Source: Clostridiaceae bacterium OM02-2AC
GTDB taxonomy: Bacteria > Bacillota_I > Bacilli_A > Erysipelotrichales > Erysipelotrichaceae
Direction: 5' to 3'
Assembly (NCBI GenBank): GCA_003481775.1
Contig: QULU01000017.1
Coordinates: 24,350-88,349 of the forward strand
DNA: 64,000 nt
Of the stretch, positions 7,844-16,629 are shown in pieces. The stretch's first letter is position 1. Each line of letters begins with the position of its first letter. Position numbers and translations under genes: made by a program. The notes beneath the pieces are model-generated. The model was given only the letters and a program-made list of their open reading frames with translations. It searched no databases and was not told the origin of the DNA.

Positions 7844-8687
7844 GGATATCCTGCAGGTTTTGCTTGGCTCTGTATTGTTTGCAATATCGCTGAATATGTT
7901 TCTGATACCGGTACAGGTATATAGTGCCGGTTTCATGGGGATAGCTCAGCTGCTCAGAGATTTCGTAACGGTATGCAGCGGTATGCAGTTTCCCTTCGAT
8001 ATCGCAGGAATCATCAATTTTCTTTTAAATATTCTCATTTTTTTGTTTGCCTTTCATTATGTATCCAGGCGCTTTGCCGTAATGACGCTGCTGACGATTG
8101 CTGTGCAGAGCCTGATGCTATCTTTGATACCCGTACAGCGTGAGCTGCTCCTGCAGGATCCGCTGGTTGCTGTCATTGTTGGCTCACTCTTATGTGCGAT
8201 TGGTACAGTGATGACCTTTAATGGAAAGGGAAGTGGAGGAGGCATAGATGTGATTGGTATTTATCTTTCCCAGAGCAATAAGGGAAGCGTTGGCAGTATT
8301 TATATGCTGGTGAATACATCCGTCTATCTGCTATGTTTACTATTTTATGATTTTCAAACAGCTGTGTATTCTATGATCAGCTCTACACTGCTGTCGTTTG
8401 CCGTGGATCGTATCCATAAAAGAAATATCGAGGTTGAGCTGATGATTTTTACAGAGAACAGTGCTCTTTTGCGTCAGCGTCTGCTTGCTTACAGTGAGCG
8501 CGGAATCACTTGCTGGAACGGCTTTGGTGCATATACAAAGGCCGAGAAGGAAATCCTTCTCAGTGTCGTGACAAGGGATCAGATGCAGAATATGGTGAAA
8601 CTGATTCAGACAACCGACCCGGAAGCGTTTGTCATCGTCAGCTCACAAATTCAGGTGTATGGAAACTTTCGGAAACAGATTGTATAA
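7818..8687 (+). CDS. YitT family membrane protein (DUF2179 C-terminus)
   Basis: The product has 289 residues: five or six hydrophobic N-terminal helices (about residues 8-180) and a soluble C-terminal DUF2179-like domain (RGITCWNGFGAYTKAEKEI and beyond). The glycine-rich FNGKGSGGGIDVIG lies in the membrane part, as in the family. The start at 7818 overlaps the alr end by 26 nt; ATG 7824 is also possible. YitT proteins are poorly characterised membrane proteins. Here it may move a product or substrate of the operon, but that is inference from context only. Confidence 0.82.
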   Translation: MYMTKETVKDILQVLLGSVLFAISLNMFLIPVQVYSAGFMGIAQLLRDFVTVCSGMQFPFDIAGIINFLLNILIFLFAFHYVSRRFAVMTLLTIAVQSLMLSLIPVQRELLLQDPLVAVIVGSLLCAIGTVMTFNGKGSGGGIDVIGIYLSQSNKGSVGSIYMLVNTSVYLLCLLFYDFQTAVYSMISSTLLSFAVDRIHKRNIEVELMIFTENSALLRQRLLAYSERGITCWNGFGAYTKAEKEILLSVVTRDQMQNMVKLIQTTDPEAFVIVSSQIQVYGNFRKQIV

Positions 8688-8699
8688 AAAGGAGGAAGT

Positions 8700-9311
8700 A
8701 TGGAGCATACAAAAGAAATACAAAGCTTTATGCGGCTTGCGGAGGCGCAGCTGCACGAGGCGGTGAAAGCATATGATATGAAGCAGCTGGAAATGGCTGG
8801 CGATCTCATTCAGGAAGCGGAACAGAAAGGCTGTCGTATTCATGTGACGGGAATCGGAAAGCCTGCGCATCTTGCAGGCTATGCTGCATCTCTGCTCTCG
8901 TCAACCGGTACACCGGCTTATTTTCTGGATGGGACAGAGGCGGTTCATGGAAGTGCCGGTCAGGTGGCCGAGCAGGATGTGGTCATCGTTATCAGCAATT
9001 CCGGGAATACTGCGGAACTGAAGCAGACGGTAACGACGCTGAAGCAAAATCGTGCCGTTATCATTGCAGTCTGTGGAAATGCAGATTCCTGGCTGTATGC
9101 AAACAGTGATGCGCAGTTGTATGCTCATGTGGAGCAGGAGGGCGATTGTCTTAATAAACCGCCGAGAGCCAGTATTTTGGTGGAGCTGCTTGTGCTGCAG
9201 AGCCTCAGCGTTCTGCTGCAATATCGCAAAAATATCACAGGAAAAGATTATTTAAAATGGCATCCGGGAGGAAGTCTTGGTGAACGCACACGAAGGGAGG
9301 AACAGCAATGA
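8700..9311 (+). CDS. SIS-domain sugar-phosphate isomerase (KpsF/GutQ-like, no CBS domains)
   Basis: The 203-residue product has one SIS domain that binds phosphosugars. Visible are GIGKPAHLAGYAASLLSSTG near residue 52, DVVIVISNSGNTAELKQTV near residue 93, and a C-terminal LKWHPGGSLGER that closely resembles the end of the SIS domain in arabinose-5-phosphate isomerases. The CBS pair that normally follows in KpsF/KdsD is absent. AAAAGGAGG precedes the ATG, and the gene overlaps the next by 4 nt (ATGA). In this operon it probably isomerises or deglycates the phosphosugar made by the PTS. Confidence 0.85.
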   Translation: MEHTKEIQSFMRLAEAQLHEAVKAYDMKQLEMAGDLIQEAEQKGCRIHVTGIGKPAHLAGYAASLLSSTGTPAYFLDGTEAVHGSAGQVAEQDVVIVISNSGNTAELKQTVTTLKQNRAVIIAVCGNADSWLYANSDAQLYAHVEQEGDCLNKPPRASILVELLVLQSLSVLLQYRKNITGKDYLKWHPGGSLGERTRREEQQ

Positions 9312-10195
9312 CAGTCAAAGGAATGATAACTGCAATGATTACACCGATGAAAAATGGCTGTATTGATGAGGAAGCGGTACGCAGACTGGTGGAACGTCTC
9401 ATTCAAAAGGGGGTTGATGGAATATTTATATTGGGGACAAACGGTGAATTTCATGTTTTAAGCAGAGAAGAGAAAGTAAAGCTAGCCGCAATGGTGGTAG
9501 AATATGCTGATCACAGAATTCCTGTGTATGCAGGAAGCGGCGGTAATTCCACACAGGAGGTTATCGAGCTGTCACAGGCTTTGCAACGAACGGGTATTAC
9601 TGCACTCAGTGTAATTACACCGTTTCTTGTACCGCTGAAACAGCAGGAGCTTTTACAGCATTATGAAGCGGTCGCAGATGCTGTTGACATACCGATTATA
9701 CTTTATAATATTCCTAAAAATACAGGAAACAATATCGAACCGCAAACGGTGGCAGCACTTGCTGGTCATGATAACATTGTCGGCATTAAGGACAGCAGTG
9801 GAAATATTGAACAGATAAGACAGTATATAGAGCGAACAAGGGGGATGGAGTTTGCCGTCCTGAGTGGGAGTGATTCCCTGATACTTAAGGCGTTGAAGCT
9901 GGGGGCAAAGGGGGCAGTGGCAGCTACCAGTAATCTGCTAACCGATATTGATGTGGCTATCGTTAGATATTTTGAACAGGGAAAGCTGGCAGAGGCGCAG
10001 ATGATGCAGGAAAAAATTGAGCCTTTGCGTAAGGCGTTGAAGCTGGGGAGTATACCGTCAGTATTAAAGGCTGCTATGAATATGGCTGGAATAGCGGCTG
10101 GAGAATGCAGAAAGCCAATCATCATGCCGGATGAGGCTGTATTGGCTGAAATTCGGGCAATGCTGCAGCACTATGCGCAGGAAGGAGAATTGTAA
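9308..10195 (+). CDS. DapA/NanA-family aldolase (dihydrodipicolinate synthase family)
   Basis: The 295-residue product is a class I pyruvate-dependent aldolase or lyase. The Schiff-base lysine is Lys161 in NIVGIKDSSGN, and the conserved tyrosine is Tyr133 in ILYNIPKNTG. An N-terminal GTNGEF replaces the GTTGE of classic DapA. The gene is 4 nt overlapped by the SIS gene and followed by a second aldolase, so a role in cleaving a 2-keto-3-deoxy sugar acid or a sialate-like compound is more likely than lysine synthesis. Substrate is not assigned. Confidence 0.85.
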   Translation: MTVKGMITAMITPMKNGCIDEEAVRRLVERLIQKGVDGIFILGTNGEFHVLSREEKVKLAAMVVEYADHRIPVYAGSGGNSTQEVIELSQALQRTGITALSVITPFLVPLKQQELLQHYEAVADAVDIPIILYNIPKNTGNNIEPQTVAALAGHDNIVGIKDSSGNIEQIRQYIERTRGMEFAVLSGSDSLILKALKLGAKGAVAATSNLLTDIDVAIVRYFEQGKLAEAQMMQEKIEPLRKALKLGSIPSVLKAAMNMAGIAAGECRKPIIMPDEAVLAEIRAMLQHYAQEGEL

Positions 10196-10196
10196 C

Positions 10197-10826
10197 ATGT
10201 TTAAAGCAGATATCGTGAACCGTATGGAGGCATGCGGTGCTATGGCAATCGTTCGTACGGAGTCCATTGAACGTGGAAAGGAAATTGCAAGAGGCTGTTT
10301 GCAGGGTGGTGTTGATGTGATGGAGATCAGCTATACACTCCCCAATGCAGGAGATGTCATTGCGGCACTGAATCATGAATTTGGAAAGACTATGCTGGTC
10401 GGAGCCGGAACGGTGCTGGATGCGGAAACCTGCCGTATGGCGATTCTGGCAGGAGCGAAATTCGTCATTGCTCCGAATTTCAGCAGGGAGGTTGCGCGTA
10501 TGTGCAATCGCTATCAGATCCCATATGCACCAGGCTGTACGACCATTACAGAGATGCTGGAGGCGTTGGAGGTTGGAGCCTCCTATATCAAGGCCTTTCC
10601 AATTTCCAATTTCTATGGGCCGCAGCTTGCAAAAATTATTCAAACACCGATTCCGGAAATGCCGTTAATGGCAAGTGGAGGTGCCAGTCTTGATAATTTA
10701 GAGGAATGGCTGGAAAACGGGATTTCCTGTGTAGGCTTCGGCGGCTTGCTTACGAAAGGGACGCAGGCGGAAATCGCAAGGAATGCAGCGGAAATACGCC
10801 GCATCATCGATACTTATAGAAAATGA
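10197..10826 (+). CDS. eda: KDPG/KHG aldolase
   Basis: The 209-residue product is a class I aldolase that cleaves 2-keto-3-deoxy-6-phosphogluconate, or 4-hydroxy-2-oxoglutarate, to pyruvate plus an aldehyde. The Schiff-base lysine is Lys132 in YIKAFPIS and the general acid/base is Glu43 in VMEISYT. The frame is open upstream to 10131, but ATG 10197 follows GAAGGAGAATTG at proper spacing and matches family length. It is the last gene of the PTS operon and is followed by a terminator at 10829. Its presence implies that the pathway passes through a 2-keto-3-deoxy-sugar acid phosphate. Confidence 0.9.
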   Translation: MFKADIVNRMEACGAMAIVRTESIERGKEIARGCLQGGVDVMEISYTLPNAGDVIAALNHEFGKTMLVGAGTVLDAETCRMAILAGAKFVIAPNFSREVARMCNRYQIPYAPGCTTITEMLEALEVGASYIKAFPISNFYGPQLAKIIQTPIPEMPLMASGGASLDNLEEWLENGISCVGFGGLLTKGTQAEIARNAAEIRRIIDTYRK

Positions 10827-10828
10827 TA

Positions 10829-10857
10829 ACAGGGTGCACAGATGCATCCTGTTTTTC
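10829..10857 (+). terminator. Terminator of the PTS operon
   Basis: A 10-bp stem formed by ACAGGGTGCA and TGCATCCTGT (one G-T pair) with a 4-nt loop runs directly into a T-run. It ends the operon after the KDPG aldolase. Confidence 0.75.
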
Positions 10858-11185
10858 ACGCAGTATCTGTGTTTGACAATGCTGCAGTGATTACGAAGGT
10901 ATGCTGCCTATACGGTGTTAAGGTAAAGAATTAAGCAAGAGCAGTCTGCATGATCTGCAATAAGGGAGAACTTATCATAATATTGGAAGTTATAGAAAAC
11001 ATATTTAAAACATGATGATAGGAAAAGGGATGGGAGATAAAAGGCTGATCTTTTTAGGATCAGCCTTTTTACAAGGGGCTTATTAGGAATTGCCTTAATA
11101 ATATGATTTATCTGTAAATGATAACAGCGCTATCAGAACAATAAGCGCAATCGGTATCAGAGGGTTATGATAACTTTAGCTGGAA
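10858..11185. other. Intergenic space between convergent units
   Basis: The stretch between eda and the convergent regulator gene holds a second hairpin at 11039-11070, where AAAAGGCTGATC pairs with GATCAGCCTTTT. It has T-rich flanks on both strands and may serve as a bidirectional terminator. No coding frame is supported. Confidence 0.5.
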
Positions 11186-13612
11186 TCAGTCCATGTCTGT
11201 CCTACATTCCTCCTGTTCACAGCCATCGATAAGATCAACAAAAATTTCAGAAAGTCGTGCAATTTCGCTGGATGGAATGCTGATGCCGAATACATCATTC
11301 ACCAGCTCCATGTTACGGTCAATGGAAGAATAAACCTCACGGTTTGTGGAAATGATACTGTTTGTATTTTTATAGATCAATGGTTCTCTACGAATTACAC
11401 GCTCAATCATAAATGCACTGTGAAAAATAAAACGAATTGAGATTTCATCGGTATAATTTAGTCCAAGATCCTCATAAATCTGCATCAATACCCGAAACAA
11501 TGCCATTGTGGCTTTCTTTGGATTCAGGAATACAAGAGATTCCGATAGGATTTTATCCGCTACATCATCCAGCGTTTTCTGTATCTCAATACCAAAGCCT
11601 GCCGAATCGCTCTGTGGTATCTGCAGCGCAGTTCCATAGTCATAATTCCGTATATCTTCCAGCTGTGTTGCTGGATTGTTCACCATATTCATCACCTGAA
11701 TCAAAAGCGGAAGCGAGGTTGGCGAAAGCGTCACCGTTTCAATGTCTGTACTGCTGCGAATTTCGGAATCAAAATCAAGCAGTGGATTGAAATCGGTAAT
11801 AATAACAACACCGCTTCCCTCATCAATTTCCCTTACCTTATCCACAACAATACTGAGAAAGGCTGTCAGATTTCTTGTGGATGCGGTTCCTGTTTCATCG
11901 ATGTATTGGCATTTCACCTGGTACTTCATAGTATTTACATGAGTGGCATATTTTTCAGCGATTCCCTCACCCTGGCAGGCAACCAAAACAGCGATGCTGC
12001 CCTTTTTGTGATATTCTCTGGAATACAGCAGATAACAATACATGAACAGCTGCTCCATATCCGGAAGCTTTCTGTCAAAGGTTTGCTTCAGTGCTTCACA
12101 TATATCCTCACAAAGCAAGCGTATCGCAGTATCCTGCATATCCACATCAGGGAGGAATGCGGCGGAATAGGCGTGATGCTTCAATATGGAAAATAGATTG
12201 TTCATACGTATGCACAGCTTATCCAGCTGCTTTTCCTGTATTATGAAGGCATGTTTATCCAAAACCTGCTGGATGCAGTCCCGTATCTTCTGCAAGGATA
12301 GCGAATACAGCTGATTGATTTCCAGCTTTGCGGCATTGCGCAGCTCCTGCTTACAGTATTCGGACAGTCTTGGTTCCCGGTGTGTGAATACCTGCAGGAT
12401 ACCATCCTCCTGAATACAGCTGTGCAGCAGCTTTTGTAGGGGAATGCATTCTGTCTCCGGGATCAGAAAGTGATTTTTTTCCTGTAGTGTGGAGGTGATG
12501 CTTTCTATGATGGGAAGTATATCGGATACATTGCGGATACTGGCAAGCAGTTCATCTGAAAGATGCTGATAATCAATGGTGATAAAGGTTTCCTTATGAT
12601 GTGAGGACTGTATGTATGCATAGGAAAGGGCATGTCGCAGCTCCTGCATCAGATTCTGTAGATTCCCGGGATAGCACGCTGTCGCAAAGCAATTTAGAAT
12701 GGAGGAGGATAGAGAAATCGTTTTACCGATTGCATCCGCTTCATTTTGCATGAAATATAACACAAACTCATATTTTTCCTTCAATGTTCTGCTATTCAAA
12801 TCAGGGAGCTTATATACCTTCTGAAACAGCTTTTGCAGCTGCAGAAAGCGTTCATTCATTGCAGTCACGGCAAGAAATAGCAGATTCAGCTCATTGTTCT
12901 CTGCCATTCGCTGATAAAAGCGGAGCAAGGTTTCCATCGTCGTAATGCTTGCAGGAAATTCCGTGAGAGCATCCAGGTTTTCAAACAGGATGATGTTGTT
13001 TTTTTCCTGATCAAGGCTTGTATCGATTCGCTGCATAATATCAGAAATTGTCAGCTTGCCCAACGCGATTGCTGCGCAGTCAATATGAAGTAGCTGTTCT
13101 GTTTCGATTTTCAGATATTGCAGGATACAGCGTAATAGATGATGCTTTCCAGTTTTATGCGGACCACAGATCATGATGGAGCGCATGGTCTGCGGATAGG
13201 TGAGAAATACCTTGATATCCTCTATGATGGGGTACATGCTCTCTCGGATGGAATGCCCGATGCAGCTGGTGAACGCTTCCTGCGCTGTTTCCTGAGAAAG
13301 TGCAAGCGAATGCTCCAAATAAGCGGCAAGCTCTTCATTTTTAGGAATGAGCGCAGGTATATAGGAATTGGGATAGCGCTTCAGTAGTGTTTTACGGTGC
13401 AGATAAAAGGTGGGGCGTCCCTGTATTTTAATCAGAACATTCTCGCGCCACAGATCATTCAGCATACGACTGACATTGGCACGGTCAAGATTCAGATCGA
13501 GACTGATGGTAAAGGCGTCGGTATTGATACCAGTATATTCTTTATTCGCAATAGCGATGGATGTGATTTCTGCGATATGCTGCAGCAGCTGACTTCTTCT
13601 TGATTTTTTCAT
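11186..13612 (-). CDS. LevR/DagR-type PTS regulator with degenerate AAA+ domain
   Basis: The 808-residue regulator has an N-terminal winged HTH (about residues 10-70), an AAA+ domain (about 120-350), and PRD and EIIA-Man-like modules in the C-terminal half. Walker A is GPHKTGKH at 150-157 and the Walker B-like stretch is NIILFENLDAL, weaker than usual. No GAFTGA loop for sigma-54 contact is visible. The EIIA-Man-like segment has VLVACQGEG where a phosphorylatable histidine is expected. The C-terminal PRD keeps a histidine in IFHSAFMIERV. It faces the PTS operon from downstream and probably controls it, likely without sigma-54. AGGAGG precedes the start. Confidence 0.85.
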   Translation of the reverse strand: MKKSRRSQLLQHIAEITSIAIANKEYTGINTDAFTISLDLNLDRANVSRMLNDLWRENVLIKIQGRPTFYLHRKTLLKRYPNSYIPALIPKNEELAAYLEHSLALSQETAQEAFTSCIGHSIRESMYPIIEDIKVFLTYPQTMRSIMICGPHKTGKHHLLRCILQYLKIETEQLLHIDCAAIALGKLTISDIMQRIDTSLDQEKNNIILFENLDALTEFPASITTMETLLRFYQRMAENNELNLLFLAVTAMNERFLQLQKLFQKVYKLPDLNSRTLKEKYEFVLYFMQNEADAIGKTISLSSSILNCFATACYPGNLQNLMQELRHALSYAYIQSSHHKETFITIDYQHLSDELLASIRNVSDILPIIESITSTLQEKNHFLIPETECIPLQKLLHSCIQEDGILQVFTHREPRLSEYCKQELRNAAKLEINQLYSLSLQKIRDCIQQVLDKHAFIIQEKQLDKLCIRMNNLFSILKHHAYSAAFLPDVDMQDTAIRLLCEDICEALKQTFDRKLPDMEQLFMYCYLLYSREYHKKGSIAVLVACQGEGIAEKYATHVNTMKYQVKCQYIDETGTASTRNLTAFLSIVVDKVREIDEGSGVVIITDFNPLLDFDSEIRSSTDIETVTLSPTSLPLLIQVMNMVNNPATQLEDIRNYDYGTALQIPQSDSAGFGIEIQKTLDDVADKILSESLVFLNPKKATMALFRVLMQIYEDLGLNYTDEISIRFIFHSAFMIERVIRREPLIYKNTNSIISTNREVYSSIDRNMELVNDVFGISIPSSEIARLSEIFVDLIDGCEQEECRTDMD

Positions 13613-13626
13613 AAACCCTCCTGATG

Positions 13627-13659
13627 GAAAAAAGGAAGAAACATTGTTTCGTTTCTTCC
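13627..13659 (-). terminator. Terminator or attenuator between dat and the regulator
   Basis: On the minus strand GGAAGAAAC and GTTTCTTCC form a perfect 9-bp stem with an 8-nt loop followed by TTTTTT. It lies between the aminotransferase gene and the LevR-like gene on the same strand. It either ends the dat transcript or limits read-through into the regulator. Confidence 0.7.
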
Positions 13660-13678
13660 CCGTAGTGATTACATTCTC

Positions 13679-14536
13679 TTACAGTTTACCACATTTCTCT
13701 TCAATTAGGGATTTGTAGAGCATTTGGATGTTTTTGGTTATTTCACCACGGACACCATTCCCGATCATGATATCATTGACTTTGATAACAGGAACAATTT
13801 CACTGTTGGTGTCTGTTACCATGACCTCATCCGCATGCAGCAGTTCTTCCTCACTAAATTCCTTTTCCCATATCGGAATATTGTGTTGATGAAGAAGCTC
13901 GATGATCAGCTTTTTCGTGATACCCGGAAGAATTTTCCCACCATTGGGATGCGTAAGGACTACGCCATCCTTTACGATGAAAATATTGCCGGACTTTTCC
14001 TCTGTAACGATATTGTCACGCACCATGATTGCCTTGCTGACACCTTTTTTCTGTGCCGCATGCTTGGCCAGACAGTTTGGTAGCAGATTCAGTGACTTCA
14101 CATTACACATGAGAGAACGGCGATCCTCCACTGTTATTGCATCGGCCCCCTTGACCATCTTTTCTTCACTGCGCGTACTGCTTTGCGCAAAGCCGCAGAA
14201 TACCGGCTGCTGTTCCTCGTACATGAGGAATCCATGATTGCGCAGCGTTCCATCTCCACGGGTTACCTGCAGGTAAATATACCCGTTTTCAATGTGATTC
14301 TGTTCTACAAGTCCTCTACAGAATGTAGCGATTTCATCCTTTGTATGCCGTAAATTCAATTCGATAAAGGCAGCACTGTTTATCAATCTGTCGATATGCT
14401 CGTCCAGTGCAAATAACACACCATTGTAAACATGCGTAACCTCGTAGATGCCATCACCAAACTGATACCCGCGATCATGCAGATCGATGTGGATATCCTC
14501 CTTGTCTACAAAGGAACCCTTCCATAAATATTTCAT
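13679..14536 (-). CDS. dat: D-amino acid aminotransferase
   Basis: The 285-residue product is a fold-type IV PLP aminotransferase that moves the amino group between D-amino acids (for example D-alanine) and 2-keto acids such as 2-oxoglutarate, giving pyruvate and D-glutamate. The PLP lysine is Lys147 in CNVKSLNLLPN, and the family signatures DRGYQFGDGIYEV (residues 21-33) and ITKKLIIELL are clear. EEKSGNIFIV replaces the more usual E-x-S-x-S-N stretch. It lies beside an alanine racemase-containing operon, so the two may act together on D-alanine. Upstream Shine-Dalgarno sequence is weak. Confidence 0.9.
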   Translation of the reverse strand: MKYLWKGSFVDKEDIHIDLHDRGYQFGDGIYEVTHVYNGVLFALDEHIDRLINSAAFIELNLRHTKDEIATFCRGLVEQNHIENGYIYLQVTRGDGTLRNHGFLMYEEQQPVFCGFAQSSTRSEEKMVKGADAITVEDRRSLMCNVKSLNLLPNCLAKHAAQKKGVSKAIMVRDNIVTEEKSGNIFIVKDGVVLTHPNGGKILPGITKKLIIELLHQHNIPIWEKEFSEEELLHADEVMVTDTNSEIVPVIKVNDIMIGNGVRGEITKNIQMLYKSLIEEKCGKL

Positions 14537-14978
14537 GTTGCTTCACTATCAGATATATAAGGAATATCTGTACTCCTTTCTACCACAGATAATAAAACGC
14601 TTGATCGAACGTGATTGCTATCTCACGTGCATATCATAAAACAAGCGAGAGCGATTGTCAAAATGACGGAGGAATACACAGTGGATATGAGTGTGCAGCA
14701 GAATAGGAGAAAGGAAAAGGTGAAAACAGGGGGATTCGCTAAAGTGTGTATGTGGAAAGGCAGTAATGTACACAGAAGAATCCTGCCGAGATAAACGTAC
14801 AGGGTTCGGTGTGATGTTTTCTTATAGAAACTACACGATTTTTTGAAGTATTTAGTTAAGAAGCTCATATGCTTTCTCTTTTACAGACTAAGCAAAGTTT
14901 AATTTTCATTTCCGAGTAATTTGGTGTAAAATAGGAGTGTCTTATGAATACGTAAGCATACGAAAGAGGTGTCAGGAT
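14537..14978. other. Divergent intergenic region between dat and degV
   Basis: This 442-nt region separates divergent genes. A candidate degV promoter is TTTCAT, 17 nt, TAAAAT just before 14940. An 81-codon hydrophobic frame on the minus strand (14623-14868) has only a weak ribosome binding site and no recognisable family, so it is not called as a gene. Confidence 0.35.
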
Positions 14979-15824
14979 ATGAAAACAGCAATTTTGACGG
15001 ATAGTGGAAGTGCCATGACAATGCAGCAGGCACAGGAGCTGGGAATCTTCCTTCTCCCGCTGCAGGTGATTGATGAAGAACGCTCCTATCAGGATGGAGT
15101 GGATATCAGCACGGAGGAAGTATATGAAGCTCTGCGTAAACAGCATACTCCGAAAACGAGTATGCCACTTGGCAGTGTTATCGAGGCTACACTTCGTACA
15201 ATCAAGGAGCAGGGATATGATGAGATTGTATCGGTACCCTTATCCTCCGGGCTGTCATCGACCTTCAACACCATTCAGGTGATGGCAAGAGAAATCGGCA
15301 TACCCGTAATTCATATAGAGGATTTTACGACCTGCGATTTGCAGGGGCATGAAGCACTGCTGGCAAAACGATATGCAGATGAGGGAAAAAACGGTGCTGA
15401 GATCAAAGAGCTGCTGAGCAATCTGATCAGGACGAGTGGAACACTGATTCTGCCCAATGATATTCAGCATCTGAAACGGGGCGGACGGTTGACTCCGCTG
15501 GCAGCCGCAGCCGCAAGTCTTTTGAAAATTAAGCCGGTACTTATCATTGATCCCTCCACGCAAGGAAAAATCGATGTGCTTGAAAAGGTTCGCACAGAGA
15601 AAAAGGCAGCTGCTCATGCAGTGGATACAATCAGTGAAAAGCTGGCAGGAAGGGAAGGCTACGTATATGTGATTCATTCCGACTGCCTGCAAAAGGCAGA
15701 GGATATTCGCGAAGAGCTGCAAAAACGAAACAGCCGGCTTACTATCCGAATCAATACCATCAGCGCCGTGATTGCAGCACATACCGGACTGGACTGTATC
15801 GCGATACAGTATATTGAAAAATAA
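14979..15824 (+). CDS. DegV family fatty acid-binding protein
   Basis: The 281-residue cytosolic protein belongs to the DegV/FakB family, which binds fatty acids and presents them to the kinase FakA. Family motifs are visible: ILTDSGSAM at the N-terminus, YQDGVDIS, PKTSMP, VPLSSGLSSTFNT and LKRGGRLTP. Start 14979 is chosen over an upstream ATG at 14937 because the conserved N-terminus begins here. It ends 1 nt before the AraC gene, so the two may be co-translated. A second, diverged DegV lies at 52661. Confidence 0.88.
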   Translation: MKTAILTDSGSAMTMQQAQELGIFLLPLQVIDEERSYQDGVDISTEEVYEALRKQHTPKTSMPLGSVIEATLRTIKEQGYDEIVSVPLSSGLSSTFNTIQVMAREIGIPVIHIEDFTTCDLQGHEALLAKRYADEGKNGAEIKELLSNLIRTSGTLILPNDIQHLKRGGRLTPLAAAAASLLKIKPVLIIDPSTQGKIDVLEKVRTEKKAAAHAVDTISEKLAGREGYVYVIHSDCLQKAEDIREELQKRNSRLTIRINTISAVIAAHTGLDCIAIQYIEK

Positions 15825-15825
15825 T

Positions 15826-16629
15826 ATGAAGCTGAAGCAGGATATTCAGGCTTGTCTGTGGAAAACCGATACCCATACGTACCTGCTGCCACATCCTTTG
15901 CTGCGTCCCTATATTGCACATTATACAATTTGTCACAGCCACTACATGAAAACTGAGCAGCTGCATCTGGTTCCGGATATCAGCGGCTGTATCGTCATGA
16001 ATATGCAGGCGGATGAAGGTCTGGATCTGAAATACTGGGGACCGACAACCAGAATGGTGACCGTTCAAAGAGAGAAGGGGGAGGATCAGGTACAGTATTT
16101 TGTGGAATTTCGCCCCTCCGGTTCTCATGCATTATTCTCCACAGCGCAATATCCATATCGTGATATACGCATCGAGCTGAAGCAGGTGAATCCCCGCTGT
16201 CATGCGTTGATTACAGAGGCCTATGGCAAAGCGGAAGGGGAAGCGGCATTTTTTCAGCAGCTCGATACCATCTTTTTATCCATGATGAGCAAGGAGGATG
16301 ATGCTATGAAATCCCTCATGCAGGGACTTTCCAGCAATGAGCGTATTGCGGATGTGATGGACAGCTTCGGCTACAGCCGCCGGCATTTGCAGCGACTGGT
16401 ACAGCAGCGTCTGGGCTGCAGTATGAAAACCATACAGAAAATACAGCGGATCAATCAGGCGGTTAATCTTTTGAAGCAGCAAAGTCTTTCTTTGACTGCT
16501 ATTGCCCAGCAGTGCGGCTTTTATGATCAGGCGCATTTCATTCATGACTTCCGTGAAATCTGTAACGTAACGCCGCAGCAATATCAAAAGCAGCTGCAGG
16601 ATTACTATAATGAGGGCTTTAAGTTTTAA
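15826..16629 (+). CDS. AraC family transcriptional regulator
   Basis: The 267-residue protein has an N-terminal sensing region with a DUF6597-like look (LLPHPLLRPYIAHYTICH, then VPDISGCIVMNM) and a C-terminal AraC DNA-binding domain from about residue 165, including SRRHLQRLVQQRLGCSMK and LTAIAQQCGFYDQAHFIHDFR. No separate Shine-Dalgarno is seen; the ATG sits 1 nt after the degV stop, suggesting coupling. The frame continues upstream inside degV to 15772. Its target is unknown. Confidence 0.82.
   Translation: MKLKQDIQACLWKTDTHTYLLPHPLLRPYIAHYTICHSHYMKTEQLHLVPDISGCIVMNMQADEGLDLKYWGPTTRMVTVQREKGEDQVQYFVEFRPSGSHALFSTAQYPYRDIRIELKQVNPRCHALITEAYGKAEGEAAFFQQLDTIFLSMMSKEDDAMKSLMQGLSSNERIADVMDSFGYSRRHLQRLVQQRLGCSMKTIQKIQRINQAVNLLKQQSLSLTAIAQQCGFYDQAHFIHDFREICNVTPQQYQKQLQDYYNEGFKF

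Noticed and set aside
14623..14868. 81-codon hydrophobic minus-strand frame
   Set aside because: Only a weak GAGAAAG site precedes it and no family is recognised; it is probably a chance frame in the dat-degV gap.
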